Position numbers and translations under genes: made by a program. The notes below the pieces were generated by a model. That model did no database searches. It was given only the letters and a program-made list of their open reading frames with translations, and was not told the origin of the DNA. This document shows, piece after piece, positions 9,836 through 18,900 of a stretch of DNA of 25,175 bases (position 1 is the stretch's first letter; every line of letters starts with the position of its first letter). Origin of the DNA: Syncephalis fuscata (Eukaryota; Zoopagomycota; Zoopagomycetes; Zoopagales; Piptocephalidaceae); the NCBI GenBank assembly GCA_025786725.1, contig JAHLTZ010000122.1:1-25175 (forward strand), given 5' to 3'.

Positions 9836-11176
9836 TTACCGATCATCGGCTAATAGTAAAGTATTACTGCCGTCGCGTGATTCGGCCAATCGTTCAAGGG
9901 CAATGACCATTCGTTCAGTGGCCAGTGTATTACGTTCAGTTAGTTCAAGTAGTCGGTCAAGGCGTTCCTTTAATCCCTCGCCTAATACACGATCGCGTGC
10001 ACGTTCTTGAGAAAGCCAGTCCAATGTTGTTGTATTGTCTATATCAAGTAGATTGCTACTTGATTGGAGCCGGCTACGTTTGAATGGACGTGGATTCGCG
10101 CTACTACCTCCACCGGTCCCTTGATGGCTATTGCCTAGTCGGTGAGAATGCTGCTGCTGATGGTGGTGATGAGTTGGTGACACTACTGATTGTTCTATCA
10201 GTGTTTCTGCTTGTGAGGCACTGGCATCAGCAGATGGATTGGGTGCACTTAGTAGTTGGAATAGACTATCGAGTGTCCTATCATTCGATTCAACATCTTC
10301 ATCGTCATCTAGACCGACAGCTGCACCGGCCGTAACACGTTGTAGACTTGTTGCATCGCCACCAGCGCCTGTATGATGACCATGATGTGATGGATTGGGA
10401 ATAGTATCAACATCACCAAGTACATAGGCAAGCTCGTCGTAAAATGGCCACGAGTCAATAATATCCGGACCATTATACTCGTGGCCGGCGGCCAATGCCA
10501 CGCGATAAGTACGTTGACGTCTATATTCGTTTTTAAGATTACGCCATCGCCAGCGACATTGCTCGGCCGATCGCTCAAATCCAAATTGTCGTAAATGATC
10601 GCTAAACATACCAAATAAAAAGCCTTTGTTATGGGCAGATGACTTTAGATCGTCCAGATGGCTAACGGCAATTTCAATTAGTAGGCGCGTTTCACGTTCG
10701 CGCCATAACGAGCGTGAATGACCCGTCTTGCGCTGTTTAATATCCCTATCGGCTAACAAGTCGCCCATTGTACGGCTCGATGACATATTAAGCAGTGATC
10801 GGCCATTGCCGGTAGTAGCAGGTGGTGCGCTATAAGGTACATGTGATGCTTGAATAACCGCCCGTTGACTTTGTGGTGTATGTGGTAAATGCTGCGCCGA
10901 CTGTGATGGTGATGGTTGTTGCTGCTGCTGCTGCTGCTGTTGTTGTTGTTGTTGCTGTTGCTGTTGTACTTGGCGTTGTTCAGTTAGTATTTGAACATCT
11001 TCATCTTCATCAAAATCATCCTCTTCGTGTTCCATATCATCGTTATTATTAATATTGATATCGTTATCTTTTTCATCATTGCCGTTGCCGCCTCGACCTA
11101 GTGCACTTCTATCGTGGTGCTCCACGACAAGCTGCGTCTGAGAGCGACGGCCTGTAGTCACGTTAAGATTATCCAT
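9836..11176 (-). CDS. Myb/SANT-like (trihelix) DNA-binding protein with polyQ tract
   Basis: Intronless ORF of 446 residues. N-terminal part: acidic, Asn/Asp-rich (31-60), then a pure run of 17 Gln (71-87). A Myb/SANT-like domain of the trihelix type spans about 155-252. It opens with LWRERETRLLIEIA, continues through FGMFSDHLRQFGF and AEQCRWRWRNLKNEYRRQR, and closes with SWPFYDELAYVLG, giving the three spaced aromatic helices of the family. His-rich low-complexity sequence follows (His runs near 265 and 335), then a basic KRSRL that may act as a nuclear localisation signal. The C-terminal ~60 residues form a likely coiled coil (LKERLDRLLELTERN, ERMVIALERLAE) for dimerisation. It is probably a sequence-specific transcription factor in the nucleus. 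Targets are unknown. Tail-to-tail with NCBP1. Confidence 0.85.
   Translation of the reverse strand: MDNLNVTTGRRSQTQLVVEHHDRSALGRGGNGNDEKDNDININNNDDMEHEEDDFDEDEDVQILTEQRQVQQQQQQQQQQQQQQQQQPSPSQSAQHLPHTPQSQRAVIQASHVPYSAPPATTGNGRSLLNMSSSRTMGDLLADRDIKQRKTGHSRSLWRERETRLLIEIAVSHLDDLKSSAHNKGFLFGMFSDHLRQFGFERSAEQCRWRWRNLKNEYRRQRTYRVALAAGHEYNGPDIIDSWPFYDELAYVLGDVDTIPNPSHHGHHTGAGGDATSLQRVTAGAAVGLDDDEDVESNDRTLDSLFQLLSAPNPSADASASQAETLIEQSVVSPTHHHHQQQHSHRLGNSHQGTGGGSSANPRPFKRSRLQSSSNLLDIDNTTTLDWLSQERARDRVLGEGLKERLDRLLELTERNTLATERMVIALERLAESRDGSNTLLLADDR
10915..10967. repeat. CAG/CAA repeat encoding polyglutamine
   Basis: Seventeen consecutive Gln codons of the trihelix gene, including an uninterrupted run of six CAG, the rest mixed CAA/CAG. 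The pure stretch is likely to vary in length between strains. Confidence 0.85.
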
Positions 11177-11825
11177 ATCTGTGTCACAACCAGTATGGCG
11201 TGGCGTATTTTAGTATTAATATTAGTGTGTTTGTATATAGTTTCTAAGCTACTATCGTGCTAATAGATATCGGCTTTACCTTAACTAGACTTGTTTGATA
11301 TAGTGTTGAAACAATACGCTATTTGTATATTAGTTGCAAAGACTAATCCGTTATAATCGCGTTCAGAAGTAAAAGCGGTCTTTTTGCTATTGTCAAGGCA
11401 ATCAGAGCTGGCTCAATTCGTCGGTAAGCTAATGCTCGGCTTTATCGCCTAGGTGCTAAACAGTAGTGTAGTTGCCGCTCACCTATAGCAAAGCAATAGG
11501 ACAATTGTAAAATGAACTGGCGTGTTTCTTATGTAGAAACTGTACTGAACCAAGGAAAAAGAGGTGTGAAAAAAAGGATTCGACCATTTCAATTCGGATC
11601 TAAACTGATCTGCAGTCATTGTGAATGGGTGTCATAATAATAACAGTAATAATTAATTGTAATTGTAATTGTAATAAAAGGTCGTTCTTATTCGCCGCAA
11701 ATGGAACTGGCAAATTAAAACTGTATTCTTTCTGTTTATTATTATACAAATATATTTGTTTATAACTATTATTAGAAGATTATCAATAAGTTATTTAGTA
11801 TAGAGCCAAGCGCAATTAAAGTTTA
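11177..11825. other. Divergent intergenic region upstream of trihelix gene and first secreted-protein gene
   Basis: No gene seen. From about 11640 the sequence resembles the region upstream of the second cassette at about 13290 (shared GTAATAAA..., CGCAAATG.AACTGGCAAATTAA and TATTATTAGAA blocks), marking the left end of the tandem duplication unit. A short (AATTGT)n-like stretch lies at about 11655-11675. Confidence 0.55.
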
Positions 11826-12055
11826 TATTTATTAAAAAAGGCCTTCTAGGCCCTTGTTATGCACTTTTACCGGGCTATTACATTTATCGAAAAAGGCCTT
11901 CTAGGCCCTTGTTATGTACTTTTACCGGGCTATTACATTTATCGAAAAAAACATTCTAGGCCCTTGTTATGTACTTTTACCGGGCTATTACATTTATCGA
12001 AAAAAACATTCTAGGCCCTTGTTATATACTTCTACCAGACTATAACGTTTGGACA
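11826..12055. repeat. Four tandem copies of a 55-bp promoter element
   Basis: The phrase CTAGGCCCTTGTTAT starts at 11846, 11901, 11956 and 12011, an exact 55-bp period. Copies 1-3 also share TACTTTTACCGGGCTATTAC and ATTTATCGAAAAA; copy 4 and the outer edges have drifted. The array sits just upstream of the TATA box at 12072. The second cassette has only one diverged version (about 13479-13530) in the same place. The offset between cassettes, 1630 bp upstream versus 1479 bp downstream of this region, fits three extra copies here. It may act as an amplified upstream activating sequence. Confidence 0.85.
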
Positions 12056-12071
12056 GAAAAGCTAAATCTAC

Positions 12072-12079
12072 TATATAAG
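12072..12079 (+). promoter_or_regulatory. TATA box of secreted DPBB protein A
   Basis: TATATAAG in the context AAATCTACTATATAAGCCCGA, 113 bases before the ATG at 12185. The same block precedes the second copy gene at 13540, at a nearly identical distance (115 bases). Confidence 0.7.
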
Positions 12080-12184
12080 CCCGATGTAAATGCAATTTTA
12101 TTCAATACTTCATTCACTCAACTACGTTCTTCATCAGTATCAGCTTTACTTTTTTCTTTTACTGCAAACATTCAGCACCTCAAC

Positions 12185-12586
12185 ATGCATATCGTATCAC
12201 TTATCTCAATGGCCATTGTCTCAGTCGCTGGGTTAATGGCCGTCAGTGTCGTTTTGGCCGACACTCTTCCTCAAAAATCCGAAGGCATAGCCAGGATTTA
12301 TGATCCTTTTGTACCCAGCAGCTGCGGTGCTTCCAATCCACCTACCGCTTTTGTGGCCGGTATTGGGGATTCTTACTTTACTACACAAAATCCCAACAAA
12401 GACCCATTGTGCGGCAAGTGTATCAAGGTCACTAGTCCATCCGGCAGTGTAAAGGTCCACATCATGGATAAGTGCATGGTCTGTGGCCGAGATGATATTG
12501 TTTTATCGGAAGCCGCACTCAACGCTATTGGTGGTATTAGAAATAGTACTCTCCTAATCACCTGGGAAGCATCAAATTGTTTTTAG
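12185..12586 (+). CDS. Small secreted double-psi beta-barrel (RlpA/expansin-like) protein A
   Basis: Intronless, 133 residues. The ATG at 12185 is chosen because its context (CTTCAACATGCAT in copy B, CTCAACATGCAT here) is shared by both copies and it starts a typical signal peptide (about residues 1-25, ending VVLA). The open frame runs further upstream into the 55-bp repeats, but that lies before the TATA box. The mature part has the double-psi beta-barrel pattern seen in fungal expansin-like proteins and Streptomyces papain inhibitor: CGAS, VAGIGDSYFTTQNPNKDP, C.KCIKVTSPSG, HIMDKCMVC, DDIVLSEAALNAIG, ITWE. Six Cys after the signal peptide are conserved with copy B. The usual DLS acidic residue is replaced by Val here. 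Such proteins are secreted wall-binding or protease-inhibiting proteins; the exact role is unknown. Clearly more diverged from the family pattern than copy B. Confidence 0.8.
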   Translation: MHIVSLISMAIVSVAGLMAVSVVLADTLPQKSEGIARIYDPFVPSSCGASNPPTAFVAGIGDSYFTTQNPNKDPLCGKCIKVTSPSGSVKVHIMDKCMVCGRDDIVLSEAALNAIGGIRNSTLLITWEASNCF

Positions 12587-12642
12587 GCGCTTATTTTACA
12601 TTTTAGCTAGTTGTGTCCAACCGTATTAGCAATAACAATAAT

Positions 12643-12683
12643 AATGACACTTTGACTGAATGAATGAATCAAAGTATGTCATT
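12643..12683 (+). other. Hairpin in the 3' region of secreted gene A
   Basis: AATGACA-CTTTGA is followed, after a 13-base GAATGAATGA-type loop, by TCAAAG-TA-TGTCATT, giving a 13-bp stem with a 2-base bulge. Copy B (14122-14162) has one substitution that breaks one pair. A transcript-level role is unproven. Confidence 0.55.
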
Positions 12684-12719
12684 GCTTAAGCTTTTTCGAG
12701 CACAAATATCTGTTATGTC

Positions 12720-12739
12720 TTTATTTGTTTATAAATAAA
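12720..12739. terminator. Back-to-back polyadenylation signals
   Basis: TTTATT at 12720-12725 (AATAAA on the - strand, for the inhibitor) and AATAAA at 12734-12739 (+ strand, for the secreted protein) lie 8 bases apart. Together they form a compact shared terminator for the convergent pair. It is conserved in copy 2 at 14199-14218. Confidence 0.6.
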
Positions 12740-12869
12740 CAATCAATTCACACGATATAAATGTGCCAATGTGATTTATGAACAAGTGTAATTATTGTAT
12801 ATTACTATTGCAAGCTACAGAGTAGATAATAGTTGTCAGTGTAAATACAGAATAATCCATGCCAGCTAA

Positions 12870-13117
12870 CTAGTCCGATATATCAATATAGTCGATGATA
12901 TGGGCCAAAGGTATTTCATCTAATGATTATAATAAGTAAATAGCTATGTACATGTAAGTAGTTTACCTTTACGGATAAGTAGATTGGCAAAAGTAAAGCT
13001 CTTAGTGCCGGTGTTGTATTTCTTAGTAATATAGGCCCCTTTACTCTGTAAGTATCTTAATAAATCTTCACGATCCTTATCGCTTGTATTATCCTTTAAA
13101 ACAACTTCATACGCCAT
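12870..13117 (-). CDS. I9/PBI2-type proteinase inhibitor, copy 1
   Basis: Two exons on the minus strand, complement(join(12870..12919,12967..13117)); 66 residues. The 47-nt intron is GTAAAC...CATTAG, phase 1. The product starts MAYEVVLKDNTSD, continues LLRYLQSKGAYITKKYN and KSFTFANL, and after the intron ends HIIDYIDISD. This is the beta-alpha-beta-beta-alpha-beta pattern of the inhibitor I9 family (subtilisin propeptide-like; yeast proteinase B inhibitor Pbi2 is 75 residues). Such proteins bind subtilisin-like serine proteases in the cytosol or vacuole. The frame is open 42 codons upstream of the chosen Met; I chose the internal Met because the family begins M.YIVV. No signal peptide with this start. 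Residue 37 is Gly here and Ser in copy 2, the only protein difference. Confidence 0.75.
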
Positions 13118-13539
13118 ATCGATAGCAATGGAAATAGCACTGTGAATTGACAATAGACAAGAGTTTAAAGTAAATGATGTAGAATGATAGTAAAAAGATG
13201 AATAAATAGACGCAATACGTATTTGTACCACTTGACACGTCATTTTTAATGCACACCGATAGCAGTATAATCCATTAAATTATCAATAATTATAATAATT
13301 GTAATAAAGGTTTATTTTTATTTGTCGCAAATGTAACTGGCAAATTAAAAACTGCATCCCTTTTGTTTCCTACTATAGGGATGTATTTGCGCATGGCTAT
13401 TATTAGAAATTTATTAATAGAGTATTTAGTGTAGGACCATGTATCACCAGAGTTCACGTTTGTCAACAAAAGGCCTCCATAGCTTCTAATATGTACTTCT
13501 ATCAGTTTATGACATCATGGTCAGGGAAATTAAATCTAC

Positions 13540-13547
13540 TATATAAA
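13540..13547 (+). promoter_or_regulatory. TATA box of secreted DPBB protein B
   Basis: TATATAAA in AAATCTACTATATAAACCCGA, 115 bases before the ATG, matching the copy A core promoter. A single diverged 55-bp element (TAATATGTACTTCTATCAG) lies just upstream. Confidence 0.7.
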
Positions 13548-13654
13548 CCCGACATAGTTACAGCTTTCATTTAATACTTCATTCGCTCAATTACGTTCTT
13601 CACCTGTATCAAATTTACTTTTCTTGTTTTATTACGAACACTCAGCACTTCAAC

Positions 13655-14065
13655 ATGCATACTCTATCACTTATTTCAATTGCTATTGCCTCAGTCGCTG
13701 GATTGATGGCCGTCAATGCCGCCTCGGTCAGCAACCTTCGTCTAACCGGCAAACATAGTGGTAGTGCCTCGTTTTATATTCTTACGGGAGGATACAGCAC
13801 CTGTGGTACTATCGAGCAAGGCAGCAGACCCGTGGCCGGTATTTCTCCTTCCTACTTTACTACACCAAATCCCAACAAAGATCCATGGTGCTCCAAGTGC
13901 GTCAAGGTCACTGGTCCAAAAGGCAGCGTAGTTGTTCATATCGTGGACAAGTGCATGAGCTGTGGTCCAGACGATATCAATTTATCGGAAGGCGCATTCA
14001 AGGTTATTGGTGACACTGATGATGGTCGTGTCCCAGCCACATGGGAAGAAGCCCCATGCGCTTAG
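13655..14065 (+). CDS. Small secreted double-psi beta-barrel (RlpA/expansin-like) protein B
   Basis: Intronless, 136 residues. Signal peptide at about 1-22 (MHTLSLISIAIASVAGLMAV) nearly matches that of copy A. The mature domain follows the fungal double-psi beta-barrel pattern closely: GSASFY, CGTIEQGSRPVAGISPSYFT, NPNKDPWCSKCVKVTGPKGS, VHIVDKCMSC, DDINLSEGAFKVIG, GRVPATWE. Six Cys are conserved with copy A. The position that is usually Asp in DLS is Asn. In bacterial and plant relatives this acidic residue is part of the catalytic or wall-loosening site, so an enzymatic role is doubtful and a binding or inhibitor role more likely (inference). The 3' flank and convergent inhibitor gene are almost identical to those of cassette 1, while this coding region is only about half identical to copy A. 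Confidence 0.85.
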   Translation: MHTLSLISIAIASVAGLMAVNAASVSNLRLTGKHSGSASFYILTGGYSTCGTIEQGSRPVAGISPSYFTTPNPNKDPWCSKCVKVTGPKGSVVVHIVDKCMSCGPDDINLSEGAFKVIGDTDDGRVPATWEEAPCA

Positions 14066-14080
14066 GTGGTTTTTCTTCAC

Positions 14081-14760
14081 TTTAGCTAGTTGTGTCCAAC
14101 CGTATTAGCAATAACAATAATAATGACACTTTGACTGAATGAATGAATCAAAGTATATCATTGCTTAAGCTTTTTCGAGCACAAATATCTGTTATGTCTT
14201 TATTTGTTTATAAATAAACAATCAATTCACACGATATAAATGTGCCAATGTGATTTATGAACAAGTGTAATTATTGCATATTACTATTGCAAGCTACAGA
14301 GTAGATAATAGTTGTCAGTGTAAATACAGAATAATCCATGCCAGCTAACTAGTCCGATATATCAATATAGTCGATGATATGGGCCAAAGGTATTTCATCT
14401 AATAATTATAATAAGTAAATAGCTATGTACATGTAAGGAGTTTACCTTTACGGATAAGTAGATTGGCAAAAGTAAAGCTCTTAGTGCTGGTGTTGTATTT
14501 CTTAGTAATATAGGCCCCTTTACTCTGTAAGTATCTTAATAAATCTTCACGATCCTTATCGCTTGTATTATCCTTTAAAACAACTTCATACGCCATATCG
14601 ATAGCAATGGAAATAGCACTGTGAATTGACAATAGACAAGAGTTTAAAGTAAATGATGTAGAATGATAGTAAAAAGATGAATAAATAGACGCAATACGTA
14701 TTTGTACCACTTGACACGTCATTTTTAATGCACACCGATAGCAGTATAATCTATTAAATT
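14081..14760. repeat. Near-identical duplicated block, copy 2
   Basis: Second copy of the 680-bp block at 12602-13281. Differences include one in the 3' hairpin, two in the inhibitor intron, one Gly/Ser codon change and one near the right edge. Confidence 0.9.
14349..14596 (-). CDS. I9/PBI2-type proteinase inhibitor, copy 2
   Basis: Two exons, complement(join(14349..14398,14446..14596)), 66 residues, same structure as the copy at 12870. The only coding difference is GGC to AGC (Gly37 to Ser), just before the TKSFTFANL strand. Two substitutions fall in the 47-nt intron, neither touching the splice dinucleotides. Likely an inhibitor of subtilisin-type proteases, convergent with secreted protein B. 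The almost unchanged sequence means this copy is either very recently duplicated or homogenised by gene conversion. Confidence 0.75.
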
Positions 14761-15966
14761 GTCGATTGGTTATTTTACTGTAAAATAGGTGAGAATATTT
14801 TATTCATGCAGACTGATTGAATTTTGAGTGATTTATGCAGCAACACTCTGCCATGCTAATACTCGGCATTCCATATGATTTTACGAGTTTTTAGTATTTG
14901 CAAGTTTATTAATAGCAATATTTGATAGACAATTCATTATTGACTTATAGATAATTGCTAGATAATGCTAAAAGATATAGATTATTAATTAGTTAATATG
15001 ACCAGTATAATCAACTCATTCATATATTATAATAATAAGACTGTTTATAAATAGATTATGATAAATAGATCATAATAAATAAATTATAATAAATAAAGGG
15101 CAGTATATAGATCAAAGGCAACAAAGTAAATAATGATATGGCCATTGTTTATGATTATAAATAAAATGATAATTGAAGCTGATGGCAAAGCAGTGTGTAC
15201 TCGTGTGTGTGTGTGTGTGTGTGCACTTGTGTGAATGAGTGAATGAGTGATAGTAATGAACGCACATTCAAATACTTTTACACCACCACTCTAATCAACA
15301 TCGTTTTATTGTTATTGCTGTTATTGTCGCTCTCATATCAATCTTTTTTGACAGTGTCCTATTTTTATCGCTTTTTGTTTGTCGAATTCCTATTATTGTA
15401 TTGCGCCGTTCACGTCAAGTAATGAAACACGATACCACTTTGACCTGTGTCGTGGACATTTACATTATCTTGCACAGCTACTATCGTCACTTTTAATAGT
15501 TTGCACGCACCTGCATACACACATATACGGTAAGAGGAACAGGGTATAGGGCGAATATGGCGTTTCTTATGGTTGCAGCTTGAAAGGTTTCGATGACGAC
15601 TGCATCGTTAGCCGAGACGGCAGTAGCGTTGAGTGCACCGTGCATAACTAGACGAGTACAAGCAGACGGATAGACGGGCATACTTATAGTGTCATAGGAT
15701 GCGATGGCGACCGACGAGTAGCTGCACAAGTACTATACCGGCTATTGCTACTTATTGCTACTATCAATGCTGCTGCTAGTTATATTGCCAATAGCTGCAC
15801 GGCCACACCTATCAACAACAATTCTTGGCACAATAGCAACTATAGTGGTAATAGGGACAGCACTGCAATGCGGCGTCTTTGATCTGTTTATTAGCTATAA
15901 TAGCGATTATTATCGATACTAATCATATTCTATTGTGTGTACTTTTGTACTGGTAGTTTCGTGGGC
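14761..15966. other. Intergenic region and probable 5' leader of the TBC gene
   Basis: About 1.2 kb with no supported gene. It contains AT-rich imperfect repeats (ATAAATA-type, 15050-15100) and a (GT)n tract at 15203-15223. From about 15500 the base composition becomes more balanced, with GCTGCTGCT and ACTATTGCTACT stretches, suggesting transcribed leader of the following gene. No ATG-initiated ORF of note. Confidence 0.5.
15203..15223. repeat. (GT)n microsatellite
   Basis: About ten GT dinucleotides in a row, flanked by GTGTACTC and CACTTGTGTGAATGAGTGAATGAG-like simple sequence. Confidence 0.9.
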
Positions 15967-18900
15967 ATGTCGCCAGTGGACGATCAAGTAGAGGCTGTTA
16001 CCAGCACGGTAGCTATAGCCGATACTATCGCTACTACACCTATCAATACGGAAAGTCAAACAAGCTCAATTGTACTACCAGCCTCGACCTCTACTACTAC
16101 TGCTATGGTGGCCAACGATAGCCAGATTAGCACTAATACACCTTCTATAGGTATTATAGCCATTCCTCATGAGTTTAGCGATTTACAATGTCGCCAGTTG
16201 GAGGAGCTGGCCAGTCTTCATAAGCTCAGCGATTCGGACTTGGAAGGCTATATTACAAGCAATGAAACAGCAACTGGACAACTTTCGGTGGTGCAATTAC
16301 TTCGTCTTTTGTCCGCTGGCTACGACCGTGCTCGTCAAAGTGTAGACGAAAAACAGCATGAGTTGGTTACACTGCATGCGGAATTTGCTCGTCAACAAGA
16401 GCGTCTTTGGCAACTTGATCGCTCGGTAACATTGCTGCAACGACAAGTGGTCACCCGTCGACAGCAAATGAATCGATCGTTATCGGAACAACAGGAATTG
16501 GCTGTGCAGTCAATCTCTACTGAACAAAGCCAGCTACAACGAGAAATTGATTCACATCCAATACCGCAAATCAAAGTGAAACCAGTTCGACATAAAACAA
16601 GTTTAAAGCAGGTCGAAGAGACAGAGGATGACATAGACCCGTTAAATGGGCATATAGAGAGCAGTTTATGCTCAGAAGATGATGAACTTGATCGATTACC
16701 ATTCGACGATGTCGATATGAATGAAGCTAGTCATCAGCACCACAAAAGCCGTAATATAGAGTCACGGGATAGATCGAGCCATTTGGACAGGTCTCAGCTT
16801 GATCAAGACTCGTTTCTTAATTCATATAAGCGATGGAGACCACGACGTGGCCGACGGCACAGTTCACTTCATCGTAATGCTCTTCGACGTGATAGTGGGC
16901 CACGAAGTTTTGCCGAAGAGTATGATTCAGATCTTGACGCTGAAGATACAATGTGGTTCTCGTGTGGCTCACCGGCCAGTTCTGGCGATGAACAAGTGCC
17001 AATTGGATCAATGACAAAGTCATCAATGGAAACTGGATCATCAATAGGCGGGATTAGTCTTACAGGTTCGTTATCAAGCGGTGCACTGCCTAGAAAGTCT
17101 TATTTTACCAGTGATAATGGCACAACTCGTCGGCCCATTGCACTGTCTTCTATAGGTCGTCCCTATTCAATGACAGCAACATCAAGTGGTGATCATAGTC
17201 AGGATCGTTTTAATAAAGGTTATATGCAAAAGGGTAAATCACCAGCATTGCTAGATGAAGCTGCAGAAGCAGATCGACAAGCTACAGTCATATCACCACG
17301 GGCCCGTAGCTCACTTGAGAAATGGACAGCCGGCTTATTAACATGGCGAATGAGTTCAGCACCATCTATTGCACGTGAATCAGATCTAAATAGCCAACAG
17401 CAACAAGAAACAGCAGCTATAAATAATCAGCATGCATCTAAACACTTACCGACAACATCAGCATCAACCGAGCATAGTTTGCCAATATCGGTTAATGCAG
17501 AAACGTTAAAGTCTCGCTTTTTACAAGAACCATTGCTTTCTACATTAAAAGAAGAGCATGCATTAAAAAACAGTATAGCTGTAGCACCTACAGCTGTCAA
17601 AACGGCTATTGCAGCTCCATCACGGTCCCGTTCACCAGTATCCGGTCATTTTAGTATATCTCAGTCTTTATCAGCATCGCCACAATCAACATCGACTTCT
17701 ATCTTAAGTACAGCAGTAGCTGCTGCTGCACAACAACTGGCTATTTCTGGTCGATTAAATCTATCGGCCAAATCAACAGCCACCACCCAAGAACAACGAC
17801 CGCATAGTATAATATCGACAGTAAGCAATGATCATCGTGACTCAACATTAACGGCTATTTCGTCATATGATACTGAATCGATATTTACTGGTGCCACATC
17901 TGCTACTAATACTCATAATACATCAGCACCCGGTGTTCCTTTACACTTTAAAGCAATTGCCATTGCAGCTAAATTGATCAGCGGTGGTCAGTTAAATTCA
18001 ACTGATATTTATAGTAATTCAAAGCGAGGTATTGCTCGTTGGACAGTTGGACTACTGGCTCATCAACCGTTTTCTATTTTTAATGAAGAGCCGCCATCAT
18101 CTTCATCGCGTAAAACATCATCTGCTTCTGTAACAATGAAAGCAGCGGTAGCAGCATCAGCAGCAGCAACAAATAATACAGATTCGAAATATTATGCAAA
18201 AACATTAAATAGTGAAACTAATACAGAAAACACAACTAGCTCCAGCGATACAATTGATATGTTACAATCACGTTCATCGGCACATTCATCTCATAAAAAC
18301 AGCTCGCGTCGTCGTACTCCACCCACTGCGCTACCATTGATGTCTAGTGGATCGACTACATTGGCCAGTACAGAATTAAGTGGACTATCGCCGGCTACAA
18401 CATCGTTTACCAGTGCCCATGCCATTACAACAGCAATGAATACTGTTCCTAGCGGCAGTGTAAGCGGCAATGGTGGCAATAGTAGCAGTAGCAGTATTTG
18501 TAATAGTATAGAGCTACCATTATCATCACCGCCTCATTCGCCTACCGTGGCAACTGTACGTGCCTCTTCTTCAGGTACAGTAGTTACACTTCGTGGGCAG
18601 GTCAGCACATCTAGTGCAGGCCAACATGTATTGCATTCAAGTAAAAGCGGAGCAGCACGTGGTCTACTGGCTCAATTGGCTGAACAACACGATACAATTC
18701 AAGATGCGATTATGGAACGATGGTCAAAGTTTGCACATGCGCCAGAACCAGCATCGCCACTCTCTGCTCCCGCATCTTTACACGTTACAACATCATCAGC
18801 AAGCATTGCAAGTCCATTAAATGAAGAACTGAATAAACCATCGAAAGAAGACAAAGTGGATATAAAAATAGAAGAGCCAGTGGAAGAGTATGACTATATC

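Larger units (their letters stand above)
12602..13281. repeat. Near-identical duplicated block, copy 1
   Basis: About 680 bp matching 14081-14760 at a constant 1479-bp offset. I count six substitutions and no indels. It covers the 3'UTR of the secreted gene and the whole inhibitor gene with its upstream region. Similarity drops sharply at both ends. Confidence 0.9.

Noticed and set aside
11276-11286. TACCTTAACT, resembling a U12 branch site
   Set aside because: It lies on the + strand in a region with no + strand gene and no partner donor; probably chance.
11340-11600. Possible tRNA (GATTCGA-like B box)
   Set aside because: No matching A box, acceptor stem or cloverleaf could be drawn on either strand.
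11969-12184. 72-codon upstream extension of secreted protein A
   Set aside because: It starts inside the 55-bp repeats and before the TATA box at 12072. The Met at 12185 starts a clean signal peptide shared with copy B.
13118-13243. 42-codon N-terminal extension of the inhibitor (and 14597-14722 in copy 2)
   Set aside because: I9 inhibitors begin at the internal MAYEVV. The extension has no family match. Its conservation between copies only reflects the recent duplication, so it is probably 5' leader.
15493-15729. Minus-strand open frame before the TBC gene
   Set aside because: Non-ATG start, no family pattern, and it lies in probable leader sequence.
15937-15966. Ten extra N-terminal codons of the TBC protein
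   Set aside because: They begin at GTG; the first ATG in this nuclear gene is at 15967.
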